NCBI GenBank assembly: GCA_024681495.1
Contig: JAILAS010000048.1
Span: 1 to 16,360, forward strand
DNA: 16,360 nucleotides
Direction of reading: 5' to 3'
Source of the DNA: Eubacterium sp.
Lineage (GTDB): Bacteria > Bacillota > Clostridia > Lachnospirales > Lachnospiraceae
Notes under the pieces: model-generated
The model's database searches: none
Told to the model about the DNA's origin: nothing
The model's input: the letters and a program-made list of their open reading frames with translations, nothing else
Made by a program: the position numbers and the translations under genes
Part shown: positions 14,030 through 16,360 of the stretch, one piece after another
Layout: every line of letters starts with the position of its first letter
How positions within the stretch are numbered: position 1 is the first letter of the stretch

Positions 14030-16024
14030 ATGTTAGAAATCGGAAGCTTATTGGCCGGAAGATATGAAATAAGGGAGAAGATCGGAGTGGGCGGAATGTC
14101 CTGCGTCTTCAAGGCGTTTGATCACACCCTTAACCGTAATGTTGCCATAAAGGCGCTTAAGACGGAGTTCTCCGAGGACCCTACATTCCTCGCGAAATTT
14201 AAGGCAGAGGCTCAGTCTGCCGCCTGTCTGGCGCATCCCAACATCGTAAATATTTACGACGTAGGAGCCGATAACGGCGTAAACTACATCGTAATGGAAT
14301 ATATCGAGGGCATCACCCTCAAGACATACATTGAGCTTAAGGGCAGGCTGGACTTCAAGGAGTCAGTGTCCATCGCCATCCAGGTGGCGAAGGGAATCGA
14401 AGACGCCCATAAGCACCACATTGTTCACCGGGACATTAAGCCCCAGAACATCATGATCTCCAACGAGGGCAAGGCCATCGTTACTGACTTCGGAATCGCC
14501 AGGGCGGCCTCAGCCGACACCGTTAAGTCCGATACCATGGGATCGGTGCACTACATCTCTCCCGAGCAGGCCAGAAACGGCTTCGTAGACGGAAAGAGCG
14601 ACATCTATTCGCTCGGTATCGTTATGTACGAGATGGTTACGGGCAGGGTTCCCTTCACTGCGGACACCCCCGTGGCTGTGGCAGTGGCACACCTCCAGGA
14701 CGAGATAGTAAGGCCGTCGGTTTACGCGCCCGACCTCCCCGTCTCCATGGAGGGCATCATAATGAAGTGTACCCAGAAGAACTCTGGCCGTCGCTACGAG
14801 ACGATGACCGATCTTCTGAACGACCTTAAGAGGGCACATAACTTCCCCGACGAGGACTTCGTGGTAATCGCCGAGGAGGAGGGCGCCAGGACCATCCTGG
14901 TTTCGCCCGATGACATAAACGCCGTCCGCTCCAGGAATGCAGTGGAGGCAGATGACGACTCGAAGGACTACGAGGACGTCGAGGAGGATGACGACAGCGG
15001 ATTCCTCAACCCCAAGATGGAGAAGGCCGTTACTATACTGGGTATCGTGGCGGGAGTCGTAATTGCCGGCATGGTCATCTTCCTTATCTGCTCGATGCTG
15101 GGACTGTTCAAGTTCGGCTCGTCGAGTTCGGGAGACGCAGAAGACACCGAGGAGACGGTGGAGGTGCCCGACATTTTGGGAATGACCTACGACGAGGCTC
15201 TCGAGGAGCTCAACGAGGCGGGCCTTGGTATTAAGATCGTTTCCTACGGCGATTCCGACGAGTATTCCGAGGACGAGATCATGTCCCAGAATCCCGAGTC
15301 CGGAGAGGAAGTCGAGGCCAATACCACGATTGAGGTGGTAATAAGCAACGGCGAGAGCGATGATGATGATGCCGAGGAGGCGACCATGATCGACGTAACC
15401 GGCATGTCCGAGGACGAGGCCAAGGACGCGCTCGAGGAGGCCAACATCAGCTACGGCACCACCACCTATTCCTACAGTGACGACGTGGATGCAGGTGACG
15501 TCATCTCCACAGATCCCGCAGCCGGCGAGACCATCGACGATTCCACCGTCGTAACCATCACGGTCAGCCGCGGAACCCAGACGGTTTCCGTGCCCACCGT
15601 AACGGGACTTAAGAAGAAAAAGGCCGTGTCCACTCTCGAGGACAGCGGATTCGAGGTGACCGTAAAGGAGGCGTACAGCGACACCGTAGACAAGGGCTAC
15701 GTAATCAAGCAGAGCCCCTCCGCCGGCTCCACCGTTGAGACGGGCACCACGGTCACCATAACCGTCAGCCTGGGCGAGGAGACGACGTACGTTTCCGTTC
15801 CCGACGTGACGGGAGACTCCATCTCCAGCGCGCAGAGCACGCTTAAGAACTACGGGCTCAAGTGCAGCTACACCGAGGAGTACAGCGACTCCGTGGAGAA
15901 GGGTGTTGTTATCAGCCAGTCGCCCGCTTCCGGATCTTCCGTAGAGGAGGGTACCACTGTCACCCTCGTAGTGAGCAAGGGTCCCGAGACCACCGTTGAG
16001 ACCGAAGAGGATTCCGGCGAGTGA
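14030..16024 (+). CDS. prkC: PASTA-domain Ser/Thr protein kinase (PrkC/StkP family)
   Basis: The 664-residue membrane kinase senses muropeptides or lipid II outside and phosphorylates cytosolic proteins controlling wall synthesis, division and ribosome functions. The kinase domain (about 11-270) has the Gly loop IGVGGMS, K41 in VAIKALK, E60, the catalytic loop HRDIKPQN (133-140), DFG (153-155) and SPEQ (177-180). A very acidic juxtamembrane segment (about 305-323) follows, then one transmembrane helix (about 333-358). Outside are four PASTA repeats (about 378-441, 452-515, 518-582, 587-651), the usual architecture for Firmicutes, and an acidic C-terminal tail. ATG 14030 has AGGAG (14018-14022) 7 bases upstream. 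It follows its phosphatase and overlaps rsgA by 4 bases (GTGA). Confidence 0.96.
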   Translation: MLEIGSLLAGRYEIREKIGVGGMSCVFKAFDHTLNRNVAIKALKTEFSEDPTFLAKFKAEAQSAACLAHPNIVNIYDVGADNGVNYIVMEYIEGITLKTYIELKGRLDFKESVSIAIQVAKGIEDAHKHHIVHRDIKPQNIMISNEGKAIVTDFGIARAASADTVKSDTMGSVHYISPEQARNGFVDGKSDIYSLGIVMYEMVTGRVPFTADTPVAVAVAHLQDEIVRPSVYAPDLPVSMEGIIMKCTQKNSGRRYETMTDLLNDLKRAHNFPDEDFVVIAEEEGARTILVSPDDINAVRSRNAVEADDDSKDYEDVEEDDDSGFLNPKMEKAVTILGIVAGVVIAGMVIFLICSMLGLFKFGSSSSGDAEDTEETVEVPDILGMTYDEALEELNEAGLGIKIVSYGDSDEYSEDEIMSQNPESGEEVEANTTIEVVISNGESDDDDAEEATMIDVTGMSEDEAKDALEEANISYGTTTYSYSDDVDAGDVISTDPAAGETIDDSTVVTITVSRGTQTVSVPTVTGLKKKKAVSTLEDSGFEVTVKEAYSDTVDKGYVIKQSPSAGSTVETGTTVTITVSLGEETTYVSVPDVTGDSISSAQSTLKNYGLKCSYTEEYSDSVEKGVVISQSPASGSSVEEGTTVTLVVSKGPETTVETEEDSGE

Positions 16025-16360
16025 CGGGTAGAATAGTAAAGAGCCTGGGCGGATTCTTCTACGTGCGGGTGCCCGGAGAGGGCGAGTACGAGTGCCGCGC
16101 CAGGGGAATATTCCGCAAGGAGAACATAAAACCCCTGGTGGGAGACGTGGTTGACATAACTGTTACGCATCAGGGCGACATGGAGGGCAGCATTGATGCC
16201 ATCCATCCCAGGACGAACTCGCTGGTGCGCCCGCCCGTGGCGAACATCGACGTGGCGCTCGTGGTCTTCGCCTGCGCGGACCCGGACCCGAATCTTAACC
16301 TGCTGGATAAGCTCCTGGTCTCCATGGAGGTGCGCGGGATAGACAGCATCCTGTGCTTCA
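16021..16360 (+). CDS. rsgA: Ribosome small subunit-dependent GTPase RsgA, N-terminal part
   Basis: The frame starts at GTG 16021, overlapping the prkC stop (GTGA), and stays open to the window edge for 113 residues. The OB-fold region shows GRIVKSLGGFFYVRV, then ECRARGIFRK, PLVGDVVDI and GSIDAIHPRTNSLVRPP. VANIDVALVVFAC with DPDPNLNLLDKLL is the start of the circularly permuted GTPase domain. RsgA (YjeQ/CpgA) binds the 30S subunit late in assembly and hydrolyses GTP to release it. In B. subtilis the equivalent protein is a PrkC substrate, which fits the coupling with prkC. A weak site AGAGG (16006-16010) precedes the GTG, and no ATG occurs before 16180. The G1 and zinc motifs lie beyond the window. 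Confidence 0.92.
   Translation, partial: MTGRIVKSLGGFFYVRVPGEGEYECRARGIFRKENIKPLVGDVVDITVTHQGDMEGSIDAIHPRTNSLVRPPVANIDVALVVFACADPDPNLNLLDKLLVSMEVRGIDSILCF
16149..16159 (+). repeat. GGTTGACATAA word, copy 8
   Basis: This copy reads in frame as Val-Asp-Ile-Thr in the OB-fold of RsgA (GDVVDITVTH). Many RsgA proteins have a similar GDxVxI stretch, so protein constraint is moderate here. Confidence 0.8.

Overview
The window reads as a GC-rich (roughly 58-60 % by eye) Gram-positive chromosome, most likely class Clostridia and probably Lachnospiraceae. The main reasons are the gene order priA-def-fmt-rsmB-rlmN-prpC-prkC-rsgA, which is the classic Firmicute order also seen in Bacillus subtilis; a MurE with the DNPR motif and a C-terminal half that looks like Lachnospiraceae MurE; a stand-alone PASTA kinase/PP2C pair; and a cobalamin-domain tail of the type found in clostridial MetH proteins. 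All convincing genes are on the + strand and tightly packed, with many 4-14 base overlaps.

Positions 1-3184 hold the tail of a B12-binding protein and then three translationally coupled genes: a ribulose-phosphate/allulose-6-phosphate type epimerase, a zinc sugar-alcohol dehydrogenase of the galactitol-1-phosphate type, and a REC-GGDEF response regulator with an extra degenerate C-terminal module. A perfect 12-bp hairpin that includes the stop codon ends this unit.

Positions 3206-5514 are a single-gene unit: an extended -10 promoter, a long AT-rich leader with helically phased direct repeats, and a 699-residue secreted lipoprotein with a GEAPS-repeat insert and a predicted beta-helix, closed by a strong terminator.

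Positions 5564-16360 are a long housekeeping operon: murE (wall precursor), priA (replication restart), def and fmt (removal and addition of the initiator formyl group), rsmB (16S rRNA m5C) and rlmN (23S rRNA/tRNA m2A), then the signalling pair prpC-prkC and the start of rsgA, a GTPase of 30S assembly. A good promoter candidate buried in the 3' end of rlmN could drive prpC-prkC-rsgA separately. The unit therefore joins cell wall synthesis, replication restart, translation initiation, ribosome modification and wall-sensing Ser/Thr phosphorylation.

The most unusual signal is not a gene. The word GTTGACATAA occurs eight times, seven of them as GGTTGACATAA, always on the + strand, in seven genes and one intergenic gap. 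Every Val-Asp-Ile in the real genes (7 of 7) is spelled GTT GAC ATA followed by A, although Val-Asp and Asp-Ile are spelled in many ways elsewhere. This looks like a constraint acting on DNA or RNA rather than on protein.
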